A stretch of DNA of 64,000 nucleotides. Origin: Citrobacter sp. MGH106 (GTDB lineage Bacteria; Pseudomonadota; Gammaproteobacteria; Enterobacterales; Enterobacteriaceae). A program made the position numbers and the translations under genes. The stretch covers positions 2,343,403 through 2,407,402 of the forward strand of contig NZ_KQ089822.1 in NCBI RefSeq assembly GCF_001037495.1, written 5' to 3'. The stretch's first letter is position 1. The number at the start of each line of letters is the position of its first letter. The notes under the pieces are model-generated. The model did not search any database. It was not told the origin of the DNA and worked only from the letters and a program-made list of their open reading frames with translations. Below are positions 1-6,592 of this stretch, piece by piece.

Positions 1-2
1 TG

Positions 3-647
3 TTAGCGGAGCGCGGTTTTAGCTGCACAGGAGTGGACTTTTCACCGGCATCCATCCAATGGGCATGCCAGCAGGCGCAAATCTCCGGTCTGAATATTGA
101 ATACATCCAACAGGATATCCGAACATACAGCCCGGATGATCCGTTCGATTTCATCATGATGACCTTTGGGGAACTGAACGTATTCAGCGCATCAGACACT
201 TGCTACCTCATCAGCAACTGTGGGCGATGGCTGGTACCAGGTGGCAGGATGCTCATTGAGGTTCATACCTACGATGAGGTTAAACGTCAGGGTATGGCGC
301 CTGCGAACTGGCAGCGTTGTCCACAGGGCTTGTTCCTTGCTGTTCCTCATCTGTTGTTGACCGAAAACAGTTGGGATGAAGAGGCGCAAATCAGTTCAAC
401 ACGGTTCTGGGCAATAGAGGCGAATGGTCGAGCTACCCGGTTCGGCAGTCAAATGAAGGCCTGGCATGGTGATGAATATACCAGCCTGCTCGCTAACGCG
501 GGCCTTAGCATAAAACAGTGCCCGGACAGTGCAGAGTGGCCGGTCAGCGAGACGTTTGCTGGCAAGCTATTTGCTCTGCTGGCTGAAAAAGCTAACCCCT
601 GTGAACAAAACCCGCTGAATACGCCATCGATAAAAGGAATTAACTAA
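3..647 (+). CDS. Class I SAM-dependent methyltransferase, 5' end outside window
   Basis: This is the C-terminal part of a Rossmann-fold methyltransferase. The open frame runs in from the window edge: before the GTG at 33 it encodes a stretch ending CTGVDFSP, and GVDFS is the motif at the end of strand beta-2 in class I enzymes that holds the SAM ribose. The GTG at 33 is therefore internal and the true start lies upstream of base 1. Later motifs fit the fold: FDFIMMTFGELN (motif II region) and a WLVPGGRMLIEV strand (motif III). The substrate cannot be told. The stop codon TAA overlaps the ATG of the next gene by one base (TAATG), so the two methyltransferases are probably translated together from one message. 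Confidence 0.8.
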   Translation, partial: LAERGFSCTGVDFSPASIQWACQQAQISGLNIEYIQQDIRTYSPDDPFDFIMMTFGELNVFSASDTCYLISNCGRWLVPGGRMLIEVHTYDEVKRQGMAPANWQRCPQGLFLAVPHLLLTENSWDEEAQISSTRFWAIEANGRATRFGSQMKAWHGDEYTSLLANAGLSIKQCPDSAEWPVSETFAGKLFALLAEKANPCEQNPLNTPSIKGIN

Positions 648-1393
648 TGGATATCCCACGTATTTTTACCATTAGCGAAAGTGAACACCGCATTCATAAC
701 CCGTTCACACCAGAAAAGTATGCCACACTGGGCCACATGTTACGTATGAAGCCGGGTACGAGTATTCTCGATCTCGGCAGCGGTTCGGGTGAGATGCTCT
801 GCACCTGGGCGCGCGATTATGGTATTACCGGCGTCGGCATTGACATGAGTCCCCTCTTCACCGCGCAGGCAAAACGACGTGCAGATGAACTCGGCGTCAG
901 CGAACGAGTCCATTTTATTCATAACGACGCGGCCGGTTACGTTGTTGATACAAAATGTGACATAGCGGCCTGCATCGGTGCCACCTGGATTGCAGGTGGC
1001 GTCGTCGGGACGATTAAATTGCTGGCAAAGAGCCTCAGGCCTGGAGGAATTATTCTCATCGGGGAACCGTACTGGCGTCATGTCCCAGCCACGGAGGAGA
1101 TCGCCGAAGCCTGTGGCGTCTCGTCCATGGCTGATTTTCTCCCTCTTCCCGAACTGGTATCGTCTTTTGATGAACAAGGCTATGACGTAGTAGAAATGGT
1201 GCTGGCGGACCAGGATGGTTGGGACAGGTATGAAGCCGCGAAGTGGATGACCATGCGCCGGTGGCTGGAAGAAAACCCAGACGATGACTTTGCGAAAGAC
1301 GTTCGGGCAGAACTGACGATAGCTCCCATACGCCATGTTAGATGGACGAGAGAGTATTTGGGTTGGGGCGTGTTTGCATTAATGCCACGTTAA
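647..1393 (+). CDS. yjhP: YjhP-like SAM-dependent methyltransferase
   Basis: The 248-residue protein is a complete class I methyltransferase. It has the SAM-binding glycine motif ILDLGSGSGEM near residue 40, an acidic GIDMS loop near residue 65 and an LRPGGIILIGEPYW strand near residues 130-143. The whole protein closely resembles E. coli YjhP as I remember it, a predicted methyltransferase of unknown substrate encoded in a phage-like element. The symbol is assigned by that resemblance only. It overlaps the preceding methyltransferase by one base. It is followed after 13 bases by a perfect 12-bp hairpin. Having two adjacent methyltransferases suggests a small modification operon, but nothing here names the molecule modified. 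Confidence 0.8.
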   Translation: MDIPRIFTISESEHRIHNPFTPEKYATLGHMLRMKPGTSILDLGSGSGEMLCTWARDYGITGVGIDMSPLFTAQAKRRADELGVSERVHFIHNDAAGYVVDTKCDIAACIGATWIAGGVVGTIKLLAKSLRPGGIILIGEPYWRHVPATEEIAEACGVSSMADFLPLPELVSSFDEQGYDVVEMVLADQDGWDRYEAAKWMTMRRWLEENPDDDFAKDVRAELTIAPIRHVRWTREYLGWGVFALMPR

Positions 1394-1406
1394 TTTGAAG
1401 GAGGAC

Positions 1407-1434
1407 ACTGGTATAGCTGAAAAGCTATACCAGT
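1407..1434 (+). other. Perfect 12-bp hairpin with GAAA tetraloop
   Basis: ACTGGTATAGCT and AGCTATACCAGT are exact inverted repeats separated by GAAA, a stable GNRA tetraloop. It lies 13 bases after the yjhP-like stop. No run of T follows, so it is not a classical intrinsic terminator. It may be an mRNA 3'-end stabilising stem or a protein-binding palindrome. Confidence 0.6.
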
Positions 1435-1753
1435 TGACGCAGGCAAGTGAATCGCCCTGGTTTAGCAGACACCTCAGAGTCATTTAAGATGGCGTTGGTA
1501 TGCTAACCCACAGTCAACACTAACATCTGCTATTTGCTCACTGCGGACCTTCAGCTCAGGTAACTTGTTCGCTTCGTACCAATAGCAGATTTTAGTAGTT
1601 CTAGAAATCTCTCATGCCGAGGCCTAATTTTGGCGACCACTACACTTGAACATACAGACATTAGGGTGACAATAAAGTACGCTCATTTTGTACCGGATCA
1701 TCTCAACGAAAGCATACTTTTACCCCTCTTAACAACATGGATTAAATGATGTT
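1435..1753. other. Intergenic stretch without a recognisable gene
   Basis: About 320 bases separate the hairpin from the next coding region. I see no ORF with a ribosome binding site, no clear promoter pair and no RNA motif. The last 80 bases contain the inverted pair AAAGTA (near 1674) and TACTTTT (near 1725), which may form a weak stem. Confidence 0.4.
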
Positions 1754-2329
1754 ATGGAAAATAAATACAAACATGACCTACACGAAATTCTTTGTTTGAA
1801 AACGGTTGGTGAAGCTTTCGAAGCTTATCGCGTCGATGATTACGACAAAATGATCATTGAGTGGGCAGAAAGAGAACTACTCTCCGGCAATAGTTCTGAA
1901 TCATTATTAATTTTAGCCTCCCTCAATTTAGATAAACATCCTGATTCAGATGAAATTGAGCGCTACCTTCATGCATATATGCTTGAAAAAAACATAGTTA
2001 TACCCAGCATCAGCGCGAGTGCTATTACGTGGCTAAGGATCAAAGCCTGGTTTCTAATGAATGCCGGTACTTCCAAAGAAGTAGAGTTACGGCTGCATCA
2101 AATCCCAGCGTTTCACTTATCTCCGAGCTCCCGTATCTTTAGCAACATCTGCTGGAAGTTTTACAGCATATACGACGAACTCTATGATGATTGGGGACCT
2201 GAATATCCTTCTAAGGCCTCAGCGATGAGCGAAGCAGACATTCTTGAATTTGTAAAATGCCGCGTGAAGCCCTTCTATCGCATTCTCTGCAGTTCCGATT
2301 GGGCCTGGGTTCTGGCCCGCGCAGCATAA
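1754..2329 (+). CDS. Hypothetical helical protein
   Basis: The 191-residue protein is not recognised. It is acidic and appears largely helical, with a conserved-looking aromatic block around residues 135-155 (WKFYSIYDELYDDWGPEYP). There is no signal peptide and no membrane segment. No good ribosome binding site precedes the ATG, and base composition is more A+T-rich than the flanking methyltransferases, consistent with acquired DNA. Small helical proteins of this size in accessory regions are often immunity proteins of contact-dependent toxin systems, but no toxin gene is adjacent and this is only a guess. The C-terminus may be truncated, since the sequence after 2329 looks like gene debris. 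Confidence 0.5.
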   Translation: MENKYKHDLHEILCLKTVGEAFEAYRVDDYDKMIIEWAERELLSGNSSESLLILASLNLDKHPDSDEIERYLHAYMLEKNIVIPSISASAITWLRIKAWFLMNAGTSKEVELRLHQIPAFHLSPSSRIFSNICWKFYSIYDELYDDWGPEYPSKASAMSEADILEFVKCRVKPFYRILCSSDWAWVLARAA

Positions 2330-2515
2330 GCAATCTCATGGCAGCAAAATGTCAGGAGCGGACGTCGATAAAATCTATCGGGCATTACGCGGAGATAATC
2401 CAACAATGGCTGGGATGGAAGCTTATTTCACGCCCGCAGTATAAATTATTCGAGCTGACTTAATGAGTCTGCTAAAAAGCAGAAGATTGGCTCGTGAGAA
2501 GAGAATCAAGAGAAG

Positions 2516-2815
2516 CTACTCGTCCCGCCGCACTGACTGAAACTCAATGGGAACTTGCTCTTTATCGAAACCTATAAACCAGTAAATATCACCGCCAGGA
2601 CCTACCATCGGCACTTCTCCCCATCCCTGATGAAACAGTGCCCGGTGCCAGTCTGGCCTAATGAGACCACGCCGCTTGAGCCGCTCCCCATTGCATGTTG
2701 CAGCCCGCATGGAAGGGAAATGAATAAAAAAGCTAAATGGCAGTCCCTCATTTTTCGCACGTCGCAGTTGAATGGATAGCCAGCGCTGATTGCGCTGACG
2801 AAGCTTTCTTTTCAA
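2516..2815 (-). CDS. Hypothetical small basic protein
   Basis: The 99-residue frame starts at TTG (2815-2813) with AGGA six bases upstream, which is the main evidence that it is a gene. The N-terminus is basic (MKRKLRQRNQRW). The C-terminal half contains a glycine-rich aromatic segment, GWGEVPMVGPGGDIYWFIGF. I do not recognise the family. No signal peptide or membrane segment is visible. It lies alone between the helical protein and the DUF1294-like gene. Confidence 0.35.
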   Translation of the reverse strand: MKRKLRQRNQRWLSIQLRRAKNEGLPFSFFIHFPSMRAATCNGERLKRRGLIRPDWHRALFHQGWGEVPMVGPGGDIYWFIGFDKEQVPIEFQSVRRDE

Positions 2816-2979
2816 AATGTATCCTTGCGCAAGAGGTTACCTACAGTGTCAGAGCATTAGTGTAAAAATGTATCGCCACGTTTACCAGCGCCTCGTGGGA
2901 AACAGCAGGAACTATCGGTATGGCGATGATTGCGTATAATGCGCTGCGATAAACTCTGAAAATTGCCGTGGCTAATGAT

Positions 2980-3324
2980 ATGACTCTCAATCGCTGTTGT
3001 TATTTCCTACTGATCGTCGCGGCGATCGGAAGCTTTTTTACGTCGTCTCCTTTAGTCATGTGGTTCCTGCTCGCCAACATACTGACGCTGGTAATTTACG
3101 GCGTGGACAAAATAGCAGCACGTAAGGCCTGGCGCAGAGTGCCAGAATTCACTTTGCTGGTGTTTGGCGTTGTAGGTGGGTGGGCTGGCGCGATTATTGG
3201 GCAGCAACTCTTCCGCCATAAAACACAAAAACAGCCATTCAAAACATACTTCATCATCAGCGTGATATTGAGTGTCTCAGCAATGGCGGCGGTTTATCAG
3301 TTCTATCCGTTTTCACTTTCCTGA
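2980..3324 (+). CDS. DUF1294-family small membrane protein
   Basis: This is an inner-membrane protein of 114 residues from the ATG at 2980; a GTG at 2968 would add four. It has three or four hydrophobic segments and the DUF1294 signature order: a YGVDKIAA motif, R-V-P-E before the second hydrophobic helix, a GG-AGAIIGQ segment, and FRHKTQKQPF near the C-terminus. The function of the family is unknown. It is monocistronic as far as can be seen, with neighbours unrelated to it. Confidence 0.75.
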   Translation: MTLNRCCYFLLIVAAIGSFFTSSPLVMWFLLANILTLVIYGVDKIAARKAWRRVPEFTLLVFGVVGGWAGAIIGQQLFRHKTQKQPFKTYFIISVILSVSAMAAVYQFYPFSLS

Positions 3325-3613
3325 GCGTCAGCTATGTGCGCACTATCCGGTCAATTTCCATCACGGACTTTGTCGTTCTGATCATTCACATCTTATAGTT
3401 ACAGGATGATGTCCGGGAGGGTGGCTATTTTTGGAATCAGATCTATTATCCACCCTGCCCTTAAATTAATTGGATTATAGATTAAGTGTTATACAGTGAA
3501 ATTCCGTACCTTGCCCATAATGTGACTTTTTGTTAAAGTCAAAAAATCAACGTCAAATACTTTGCGTATTACATGGACGTTATTTATACAAATAATAAGA
3601 TGATGGAGCTAAA

Positions 3614-3775
3614 ATGAAGTATGTATTTGCCCTTATGTTAACTGTGGGATTATCCAGTTGTACCGCAAGTGATTGGGTTGATGCTGCAGGTGGCATAATG
3701 CAAGCTAAAGACCAACACGAAAAAGACACCAGAAGCAATCGCATAAAAGCCGCTAACAAGGCCGCTGGTTACTAA
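3614..3775 (+). CDS. Very small predicted lipoprotein
   Basis: This 53-residue frame starts at ATG 3614 with GGAG six bases upstream. The N-terminus is a lipoprotein signal: a short hydrophobic run followed by the lipobox LSSC, with Cys at residue 16. The mature part is only about 38 residues, polar and lysine-rich (KDQHEKDTRSNRIKAANKA), and ends AAGY. Size and layout resemble small outer-membrane-anchored peptides, but I do not recognise the family. A dispersed palindromic repeat follows about 75 bases downstream and could end the transcript. Confidence 0.6.
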   Translation: MKYVFALMLTVGLSSCTASDWVDAAGGIMQAKDQHEKDTRSNRIKAANKAAGY

Positions 3776-3851
3776 TATTTAAACCAATAAAATAAATAAT
3801 TACCGGCCTAATGGTCACGGTATTTAAGAAATAGCTATACTCGTCATACGT

Positions 3852-3884
3852 CAAGTTGCAGGTGTGTTGGCTTCCTGCAACTTG
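3852..3884. repeat. Dispersed palindromic repeat (hairpin)
   Basis: CAAGTTGCAGG (3852-3862) and CCTGCAACTTG (3874-3884) form an 11-bp perfect stem around an 11-base loop. The same words occur in reverse orientation around 20868-20905 (TTGAATTGCAGGAAGGC, CAGCCAACACCT), so this is a member of a dispersed enterobacterial palindromic repeat family. It can also act as a transcript 3' end for the small lipoprotein. Confidence 0.55.
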
Positions 3885-4010
3885 AATTATTTAATGTATA
3901 TATCCATGTTTACCTACCATTTTGCGGTGAATAATGCGGTATTTATTGCGATAAATACTGGGCAGCAAAAAAAGTGGTGCTATAGTGATTTGAAATTTGA
4001 CATTATATCT

Positions 4011-4075
4011 ACCTGAGGACGACCTCAGGTACGATCCATCAACCGGGACGGCCCATTCTTCTGTAGGAAGATTTT
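4011..4075 (+). promoter_or_regulatory. Guanidine-II (mini-ykkC) riboswitch A
   Basis: Two hairpins with the diagnostic ACGR loops are present. P1 is an 8-bp stem, ACCTGAGG-ACGA-CCTCAGGT (4011-4030). P2 is GGG-ACGG-CCC (4045-4054). The ribosome binding site TAGGAAG (4064-4070) follows ten bases later and leads to an ATG at 4076. Guanidine-II aptamers bind one guanidinium per hairpin, and ligand-induced pairing of the two loops frees the Shine-Dalgarno region. P2 has only three pairs, making it the weakest stem here. It precedes a 50-codon ORF and the NuoA paralogue. Confidence 0.8.
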
Positions 4076-4228
4076 ATGGACCGTTCATGTCTCTGCAGTT
4101 CAGTAACTCCATTACTTATATTACACGCCTCAGATGCTTTTGGTTCCTGCTCCCTGCCAGAATACCAGCCATATCAGGCCTGCCCGTCGGGATACCATTC
4201 AAATGACCCACTGAGGACATCTGAATGA
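4076..4228 (+). CDS. Small 50-residue ORF under riboswitch A
   Basis: The frame starts at ATG 4076, five bases after TAGGAAG, and ends with a TGA that overlaps the next ATG (ATGA at 4225-4228). Its distance to the riboswitch matches that of the two later aptamers to their start codons, which is the best reason to think it is translated. The product has four cysteines (residues 5, 7, 24 and 35), a short hydrophobic stretch (VTPLLILHA) and a polar C-terminus. I recognise no family. It could be a real small protein, or a leader whose translation couples the NuoA-like gene to the riboswitch. Confidence 0.45.
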   Translation: MDRSCLCSSVTPLLILHASDAFGSCSLPEYQPYQACPSGYHSNDPLRTSE

Positions 4229-4632
4229 GCCCGGATATCGCTAATCTCTCCCATCACTGGTCACTGGCGATATTTATAATCGGAGCGATCGGCCTTGGTG
4301 CATTACTACTTCTGCTAGCCCGTTTTATGGGCGGACGATCCAGCGGACATAGTAAACATGAACCTTTCGAATCCGGGGTATTGCCAGTAGGCAGTGCCCG
4401 TTTGAAACTGTCTGTAAAATTTTATTTGGTCGCACTCCTTTTTATTATTTTTGAAGCTGAAGCGTTGTTCCTGTTTGCTTATGCCATAGCGGTGAGGGAA
4501 GCAGGCTGGAGCGGTTTTATTGCGGCAAGCATATTTGTGTTGATCCTCCTCGTCGGGCTCATTTACGAATCACGGATGGGTGTTCTGAATGGCGGTCAGG
4601 GGCAGAAAAATAAGCGTCAGAAAGAGGTGTAA
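4225..4632 (+). CDS. Stand-alone NuoA-like membrane protein
   Basis: This 135-residue protein is a paralogue of NuoA, the small membrane subunit of NADH:quinone oxidoreductase. It has three hydrophobic segments (about residues 13-33, 67-90 and 97-117) and the family blocks PFESG, SARLKLSVKFYLVA and an IIFEAEALFLFA segment corresponding to IFDVEALYLFA in E. coli NuoA. The residue before the conserved glutamate is Glu-Ala rather than Asp-Val. No other nuo gene is nearby, so it is not part of a second complex I operon here. It has its own GAGGA site and is also coupled by ATGA to the upstream small ORF, which follows a guanidine-II riboswitch. The link of a NuoA fold to guanidine is unexplained. 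Confidence 0.75.
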   Translation: MSPDIANLSHHWSLAIFIIGAIGLGALLLLLARFMGGRSSGHSKHEPFESGVLPVGSARLKLSVKFYLVALLFIIFEAEALFLFAYAIAVREAGWSGFIAASIFVLILLVGLIYESRMGVLNGGQGQKNKRQKEV

Positions 4633-4698
4633 GCACTAAAAACCACTATATGCAAAATGAGAATGCAGGGCCGGTAACACGGTACCGGATATTTAGCG

Positions 4699-4760
4699 CC
4701 GGGACGACCCGTCGTGTTCAGTTAAATAAAGGGACGCCCCTTCACAGAACTATAAGGTGT
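4699..4760 (+). promoter_or_regulatory. Guanidine-II (mini-ykkC) riboswitch B
   Basis: P1 is CGGG-ACGA-CCCG (4700-4711). P2 is AAGGG-ACGC-CCCTT (4729-4742). The ribosome binding site AAGGTG (4753-4758) begins 11 bases after P2 and precedes ATG 4765. The second loop reads ACGC rather than the consensus ACGR, which could lower affinity or alter loop-loop contact. It controls the 66-residue membrane protein. Confidence 0.75.
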
Positions 4761-4764
4761 TATT

Positions 4765-4965
4765 ATGCGTAAACTCGTGTGGTTATTAACTTTGGCTGGT
4801 TTTCTTTCTGGATTTGTCATCAGCCAACTGCTTGCACAGATATCCGTCTTCCCCACCAGTGTGATGCCGTGGGTAAACGTAACGCTTTCCCTGGGAATGG
4901 GTTGTCTGGGATATCTCGCGGGCCATTTCTTCAGGTGGATCGTTTTAAAAACCGATATGAATTAA
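4765..4965 (+). CDS. Small two-helix membrane protein under riboswitch B
   Basis: The product has 66 residues with two predicted transmembrane helices, about residues 4-24 (LVWLLTLAGFLSGFVISQLL) and 36-57 (a glycine-rich WVNVTLSLGMGCLGYLAG segment), and a short charged tail. I do not recognise the family. It starts at ATG 4765 behind AAGGTG, directly downstream of a guanidine-II riboswitch, and is followed by a third such riboswitch and the gdx exporter. It may be an accessory subunit for guanidinium handling or export, which is inference from context only. Confidence 0.7.
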   Translation: MRKLVWLLTLAGFLSGFVISQLLAQISVFPTSVMPWVNVTLSLGMGCLGYLAGHFFRWIVLKTDMN

Positions 4966-5052
4966 CACATCCTGAAGGTATGTGCATCACGGAGCGGGAA
5001 CGCAACTCACTTCGTGTATTGATAAATAGCGATGCCGGGCATTCCGGACTCT

Positions 5053-5113
5053 ATGCAGGACGACCTGCCGCTTATTAATCTCAATGGGACGACCCGTATG
5101 TAAGGATATTACA
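5053..5113 (+). promoter_or_regulatory. Guanidine-II (mini-ykkC) riboswitch C
   Basis: P1 is GCAGG-ACGA-CCTGC (5055-5068) and P2 is ATGGG-ACGA-CCCGT (5084-5097, including one T-G pair). The two loops are canonical ACGA. A 15-base linker separates the stems, and the ribosome binding site AAGGA (5102-5106) begins five bases after P2, ahead of ATG 5114 of gdx. This is the standard arrangement known for gdx/sugE genes. Confidence 0.9.
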
Positions 5114-5431
5114 ATGGCCTGGTTATCTCTGTTTCTGGCAGGTATTTTTGAAGTGGTATGGGCATCAGCAATGAAAGAATCGCACGGGTTTACACGTCTC
5201 ATACCCAGTGTTCTTACCCTGTTGTTTATGCTCCTCAGTTTTGGTCTCCTGGCCTATTCCATGAAATCCTTGCCTCTGGGAACGGCTTACACTATTTGGG
5301 TCGGCATCGGTGCAGTAGGTGCGTTTTTCGTCGGAATTACCCTATTTGGGGAAGCTGTTAACTTTACTCGTCTGCTCGCTGTCGGGCTCATCATTTCCGG
5401 TGTAGTGCTCCTCAAACTCGCCACCAAATAA
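5114..5431 (+). CDS. gdx: Guanidinium exporter Gdx (SugE)
   Basis: This is a 105-residue small multidrug resistance (SMR) family protein with four hydrophobic helices. The conserved membrane glutamate is Glu in helix 1 (LFLAGIFEVVWASAMK, residue 13), followed by the family blocks KSLPLGTAYTIWVGIGAVG and GEAVNFTRLLAVGLIISGVVLLK. SugE-type SMR proteins are proton-coupled guanidinium exporters. The start at ATG 5114 sits eight bases after AAGGA; an earlier in-frame ATG at 5084 lies inside riboswitch stem P2 and is not credible. The guanidine-II riboswitch immediately upstream agrees with the function. Confidence 0.95.
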   Translation: MAWLSLFLAGIFEVVWASAMKESHGFTRLIPSVLTLLFMLLSFGLLAYSMKSLPLGTAYTIWVGIGAVGAFFVGITLFGEAVNFTRLLAVGLIISGVVLLKLATK

Positions 5432-5438
5432 ACCCTGC

Positions 5439-5504
5439 GCCTGCCGGTCAGACAACAACGCCTTCAGGCAAAGTGATCAAGGCGAATACCGCATACCGGC
5501 AGGC
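5439..5504 (+). other. Inverted repeat after gdx
   Basis: GCCTGCCGGT (5439-5448) and ACCGGCAGGC (5495-5504) are exact 10-base inverted repeats with a 46-base loop, starting eight bases after the gdx stop. It could close the gdx transcript or be the remnant of a repeat element. No T run follows. Confidence 0.4.
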
Positions 5505-5570
5505 CGGGAAGAGATATTTCTCTCACAATCAGATATCTTTAAACCTTTCCACTGAGACAGGTTCCGTTCC

Positions 5571-6083
5571 ATGACATTACAAATACGCCAGGCCACGCTG
5601 GCCGATTCGGTGTTGCTCAATGAGATGGGGTTTCGCATCTATCGTGCTCACTTTCAGCATATGTGGGTGTCTGAAGCGGAGATGAACGATTTTTTAGTAA
5701 GTGAATACTCTCTGTCCACGCTTGAAAAGAGCCTGAGAGACCGTAGTGTCAGTTGGTATGTGGCCGAAACCGACCGCCCAATTGGTTTTGCGAAATTGAC
5801 ATGGCAAAGCACAATACCTGAGACGGAGCTTTCAGGCGTGCTGCTTAACAAGCTCTACCTTTGTCCTGCTGAGACAAGTAAACGCTACGGTCAGTTAATG
5901 TTCGAAAGAATTAAAGAGCTTGCCCGGAGTAATGGAAAAGATTTTTTATGGCTGGAAGTTCTTGAACAGAACGAACGCGCTCGCAAATTCTACGACAAAC
6001 AGGGCATGCAGTTTATTAAAGCGATCGTTTTCGAAACAGCTTCGCAGCGGAGCATTCTTAAGATCATGGGAATATCTCTGTAG
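5571..6083 (+). CDS. GNAT-family N-acetyltransferase
   Basis: The protein has 170 residues and fits a single GNAT domain. It opens with the usual IRQATLADSVLLNEM strand-helix, and a central LNKLYLCPAETSKRYGQLMF segment is the acetyl-CoA pyrophosphate loop (Q/R-x-x-G-x-G/A region, here KRYGQL). It ends with the LEVLEQNERARKFYDKQGM block, the conserved strand beta-6/helix alpha-4 with FY. The substrate is not predictable. It follows gdx on the same strand at 140 bases but has no riboswitch, so it is probably separately expressed. Confidence 0.8.
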   Translation: MTLQIRQATLADSVLLNEMGFRIYRAHFQHMWVSEAEMNDFLVSEYSLSTLEKSLRDRSVSWYVAETDRPIGFAKLTWQSTIPETELSGVLLNKLYLCPAETSKRYGQLMFERIKELARSNGKDFLWLEVLEQNERARKFYDKQGMQFIKAIVFETASQRSILKIMGISL

Positions 6084-6260
6084 ACTTGTGCCCTATTACC
6101 GGTTGGGATGAACGAAAAACACGCTGCAAACTCAACAAAATATAATCAACTTGCTTAATTACTCTGCAATCGCGTGAAAACATGAAGAAAAATAGCATTT
6201 CCCTCTTGCCTCATTCGGCCTCTGCCGCTAATATTCGTCCCCGTTGTCACCTACAACATT

Positions 6261-6337
6261 GCGTTCATAGCTCAGTTGGTTAGAGCACCACCTTGACATG
6301 GTGGGGGTCGTTGGTTCGAGTCCAATTGAACGCACCA
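6261..6337 (+). tRNA. valV: tRNA-Val (GAC)
   Basis: This is a complete 77-base tRNA with CCA encoded. The acceptor stem is GCGTTCA/TGAACGC, the T-loop arm contains GGTTCGAGTCC, and the anticodon loop reads CTTGACATG, giving GAC. It is the first of a tandem pair, as valV/valW in E. coli; which copy carries which name is assigned by order. Confidence 0.97.
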
Positions 6338-6349
6338 TTCCAAATTTGT

Positions 6350-6426
6350 GCGTCCGTAGCTCAGTTGGTTAGAGCACCACCTTGACATGGTGGGGGTCGA
6401 TGGTTCGAGTCCATTCGGACGCACCA
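6350..6426 (+). tRNA. valW: tRNA-Val (GAC)
   Basis: This is the second 77-base tRNA-Val with anticodon GAC. Its acceptor stem is GCGTCCG/CGGACGC and CCA is encoded. It lies 12 bases after the first and is probably co-transcribed. This tRNA locus marks one border of the variable region that in Salmonella holds SPI-2. Confidence 0.97.
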
Positions 6427-6556
6427 CTCAGTTATATCCCTGAATTTCCTAATATTCCCAAACCAGAACACATATAAACTTGGTTATACGTTGTCCTGTT
6501 TTAAGCACAGGGAAATGTCCCCTACCCTGTATTGCCGGAAAAGATGAGAACGATGA

Positions 6557-6578
6557 AAGGGCTACAGGATCAGCCCTT
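6557..6578 (-). terminator. Probable terminator of the ars operon
   Basis: AAGGGCT and AGCCCTT form a 7-bp stem with an eight-base loop, 15 bases beyond the arsC stop codon on the minus strand. On that strand it is followed by TTTCATCG, a weak T tract. Confidence 0.5.
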
Positions 6579-6592
6579 CCATTGATTGAATT

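Noticed and set aside
2349..2444. 31-codon frame beginning MSGADVDKIYRAL
   Set aside because: It is short, has no terminator or neighbour to support it, and overlaps other open frames. It may be gene debris; I could not support a gene.
2816..2967. Short coding-looking tail (TAGTIGMAMIAYNALR then stop) before the DUF1294-like gene
   Set aside because: No start or upstream body is present; too short to identify a remnant.
3997..4206. 69-codon plus-strand frame running through riboswitch A
   Set aside because: It starts inside the promoter/aptamer region and reads through the P1 and P2 stems; the 50-codon frame at 4076 has the correct spacing and site instead.
4225..4632. Start of a second complex I (nuo) operon
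   Set aside because: No nuoB-N genes follow; the next genes are a 66-residue membrane protein and gdx.
6427..6592. tRNA-adjacent attachment site and integrase
   Set aside because: No integrase gene lies next to valW and I found no convincing second copy of the tRNA 3' end downstream.
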